DNA of 16,023 nucleotides from Gemmatimonadota bacterium (GTDB lineage: Bacteria > Latescibacterota > UBA2968 > UBA8231), in contig JABHDC010000177.1 of assembly GCA_018673255.1 (NCBI GenBank), positions 1 through 16,023 of the forward strand, written 5' to 3'. Made by a program: the position numbers and the translations under genes. The first letter of the stretch is position 1. Each line of letters begins with the position of its first letter. Below, piece after piece: positions 14,411 through 16,023 of the stretch. The notes under the pieces are model-generated. The model saw only the letters and a program-made list of their open reading frames with translations, did not search any database and was not told where the DNA came from.

Positions 14411-14438
14411 ACAATCACAAGTGAACAATCACAAGTGA
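14411..14438 (+). promoter_or_regulatory. Perfect 14-bp tandem duplication with two palindromes (candidate operator pair)
   Basis: The unit ACAATCACAAGTGA occurs twice back to back (14411-14424 and 14425-14438), ending 7 bases before the start codon at 14446. Each copy contains the perfect 10-base palindrome TCACAAGTGA (14415-14424 and 14429-14438). The junction creates a further GTGA-ACAA-TCAC inverted repeat. Position and symmetry suggest binding of a dimeric repressor that would block initiation or elongation; the regulator is not in the window. The second copy's AAGTGAG may also be the ribosome binding site. Confidence 0.55.
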
Positions 14439-14445
14439 GTCGGGC

Positions 14446-15699
14446 ATGACCGCCAAAGTAACCTCCATCGAACGCTTCCTTCTCCAAGTCCCCTTCGTCG
14501 ACCGCGTCCGCAGGGAGATGGAACGCGCTGGCGTCCACACCTGGTCCGAGTTGGAGATCACACGAGTCGAGACCGACGGCGGTGTCGTGGGCTGGGGAGA
14601 GACGATCCAGAATTACACCTGGGGGCGGGTACAGGCAGAGGACCGTGTCATCGGCCAGGAACCGGCGGCCCTGATGTGGGACGACTCACTCGGCGCAGGC
14701 CTGCAGATGGCCCTCTTCGACGCGGCGGGCAAGCTGGCGGGCGTCCCGGTGTACAAACTGCTGGGGCGCAAGATCCGCGACTGGTGCGCCATCTCCTTCT
14801 GGGATCACGACATGTCCCCGGAGAAATACGAGGTCGAGGCAAAGACGGCCGCCGAACTCGGCTACAACTGCATCAAGATCAAGACGCGCCCCTGGTTCGA
14901 TGTGCGGGACACCATCCGTCGGATCAGTGAAGTGACGCCCGATGACTTCCGCATCGACGCCGACTGGAATGCCTTCCTGAACAACGCGTCCAATGCGATC
15001 CCCCTGTTGCGCGAGCTGGAGAGGACCTTTCCGAAGATCAAGATCTTCGAAGATCCCATCCCCCGTCACGATGCGTCGGGCAATCACTTCATGCGCTCCC
15101 AGATCGAGACCGCCATCGCCCATCACTACGGCTCCATCGGCACCCGACAGGGTCTGGAACTGGGCGGCGTCTGCGACGGCTGGGTGCTGGGTGGCGGCGT
15201 ATCTCAGATCATGAGCCAGGGCCGGACAGCTGAGAATCTCGATATGCCCTTCTTCCTGCAGATGGTCGGTGCCGCACCGACGACGGCCATGTCTCTGCAC
15301 CTGAGTGCAGTGCTACCCATGGCGCAGTGGCCGACGATCACTTGTCATGAGCTCTATGAGCACAGCCTTCTCACCGAACGCATGCCCGTCCTGGGCGGCC
15401 ACGCCCGTGTGCCGGAAGCGCCCGGTCTCGGCATCGAACTGGATGAGGGCGCTCTGTCGAAGTACCGCGTCGAGAAGGCCGACCACTCACTGCCGAAACG
15501 CTTGATCAAGGTGAGTCGGCCCGGCGGTGTGAACGTCTACTTCGCCAATTCGGGTCAGAAGTGGGAGTTCTACGGCAAGGGAAATCAGCCTGTGGATGAG
15601 TGGGGCTGCTCGACTGAGTATCTCGAAGATGATGGAACAGCCGAATTCAGCGATCTACTCACACGTGCTGGCCAGTCGCCGGTCGTTACGATGGAATAG
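14446..15699 (+). CDS. Enolase-superfamily protein (mandelate racemase/muconate lactonizing type)
   Basis: A 417-residue probable sugar-acid dehydratase or epimerase. The N-terminal capping domain spans 1-110 (ELEITRVETDGGVVGWGET, then FDAAGKLAGVPVYKLLGRK). The barrel carries the K-x-K base motif Lys144-Ile-Lys146 (CIKIKTRPW), the first metal ligand Asp171 (FRIDADWN) and the second Glu202 (IFEDPIPRHD). At the third metal position, where Glu is usual, the strand reads IAHHYGS (223-229). It continues through VCDGWVLGGG and PFFLQMVG to HELYEHSLL. The last ~65 residues (from about 350) form a C-terminal extension beyond the classic fold. Substrate not readable. The PhyH gene begins 5 bases after the stop, so the two are one operon. 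The start codon follows the duplicated palindrome. Confidence 0.92.
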   Translation: MTAKVTSIERFLLQVPFVDRVRREMERAGVHTWSELEITRVETDGGVVGWGETIQNYTWGRVQAEDRVIGQEPAALMWDDSLGAGLQMALFDAAGKLAGVPVYKLLGRKIRDWCAISFWDHDMSPEKYEVEAKTAAELGYNCIKIKTRPWFDVRDTIRRISEVTPDDFRIDADWNAFLNNASNAIPLLRELERTFPKIKIFEDPIPRHDASGNHFMRSQIETAIAHHYGSIGTRQGLELGGVCDGWVLGGGVSQIMSQGRTAENLDMPFFLQMVGAAPTTAMSLHLSAVLPMAQWPTITCHELYEHSLLTERMPVLGGHARVPEAPGLGIELDEGALSKYRVEKADHSLPKRLIKVSRPGGVNVYFANSGQKWEFYGKGNQPVDEWGCSTEYLEDDGTAEFSDLLTRAGQSPVVTME

Positions 15700-15704
15700 G
15701 CTCT

Positions 15705-16023
15705 ATGACAGACGCAACGACCACCGAATCCCCGCACCGCTCCCTCACGCAGGACCAGATCGACTCCTTCCACCGGGACGGCTACGTACCGATCGGTAAG
15801 TTGATCGAAGACAGTGTGTTGGAGGAACTCCGCTCCGAATACGACCGCCTCTTCGAGGAGGCCCGCACCTCGGAGAAATACCGCAATCTCGCCGCCGATG
15901 GTGGAGCTGCCCAGCGTCATGACGAAGGCGCCGAAGAAGAGATGCTGCAGATCATGCAGATGTGCGAACGATCTCTCGCCTTCCGGAAGGTGCTCTACCA
16001 CGAGGCCATCCTCGATATCGCCG
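15705..16023 (+). CDS. Phytanoyl-CoA dioxygenase (PhyH) family protein, N-terminal part (cut by window edge)
   Basis: The first 106 codons of a gene running off the right edge. LTQDQIDSFHRDGYVPIGKL (14-33) followed by a charged helix, VLEELRSEYDRLFEEAR, is the standard opening of PhyH-type Fe(II)/2-oxoglutarate dioxygenases, which hydroxylate or otherwise oxidise small molecules. The iron-binding His-x-Asp...His lies beyond the window, so catalytic competence cannot be judged. The ATG is 5 bases after the enolase-superfamily stop, with AATAGG as a weak ribosome binding site. PhyH genes are often expanded in Poribacteria and Latescibacteria, which weakly supports the organism guess. Confidence 0.88.
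   Translation, partial: MTDATTTESPHRSLTQDQIDSFHRDGYVPIGKLIEDSVLEELRSEYDRLFEEARTSEKYRNLAADGGAAQRHDEGAEEEMLQIMQMCERSLAFRKVLYHEAILDIA

Overview
The window is GC-rich (roughly 60%) and densely coded. Many genes start with GTG, and neighbours overlap by a few bases or lie within tens of bases of each other. Sulfatase, URO-D-like, PhyH, enolase-superfamily dehydratase, Eis-like acetyltransferase and GH125 genes lie within 16 kb. That mix suggests an uncultured heterotroph, probably marine or sediment-dwelling, of the Latescibacterota/Poribacteria/Planctomycetota type. This placement is inferred from gene content and protein style only. No rRNA, tRNA, CRISPR array, transposase or phage gene was seen.

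Left part, minus strand (6111 down to the left edge): a tightly packed six-gene unit. In transcription order it holds an aldo/keto reductase, a GH125 exo-alpha-1,6-mannosidase, an Eis-like GNAT acetyltransferase with an SCP2-like tail, a URO-D-like protein, a Cys-type sulfatase and the start of an MFS transporter cut by the window edge. Four of the five junctions are overlaps or 0-3 base gaps, and the fifth is 37 bases. My reading is a catabolic operon for a sulfated and possibly amine-bearing alpha-mannoside, with the URO-D-like protein and the acetyltransferase as unexplained partners.

Middle (6112-10659): a 117-base divergent spacer leads into an MFS transporter with a YGW motif in its first helix, then mnmA (tRNA 2-thiouridylase). 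Convergent to these is a D-2-hydroxyacid dehydrogenase, which is divergent from a Sir2-family deacylase.

Right-centre, plus strand (10742-13540): a Q/T/P-rich protein whose last 17 residues resemble the terminal helix of flagellin, then an RDD-family membrane protein, then an APH-fold kinase. Two very small ORFs sit at the junctions.

Right end: a minus-strand flavoprotein of the iodotyrosine-deiodinase type, keeping the Glu-Tyr-Lys substrate triad, is divergent from an enolase-superfamily gene followed 5 bases later by a PhyH dioxygenase cut by the window edge. The spacer between them holds a possible two-way -10 element, a small hairpin and a perfect 14-base tandem duplication. Each copy of the duplication contains the palindrome TCACAAGTGA, which makes a good candidate for a double operator.
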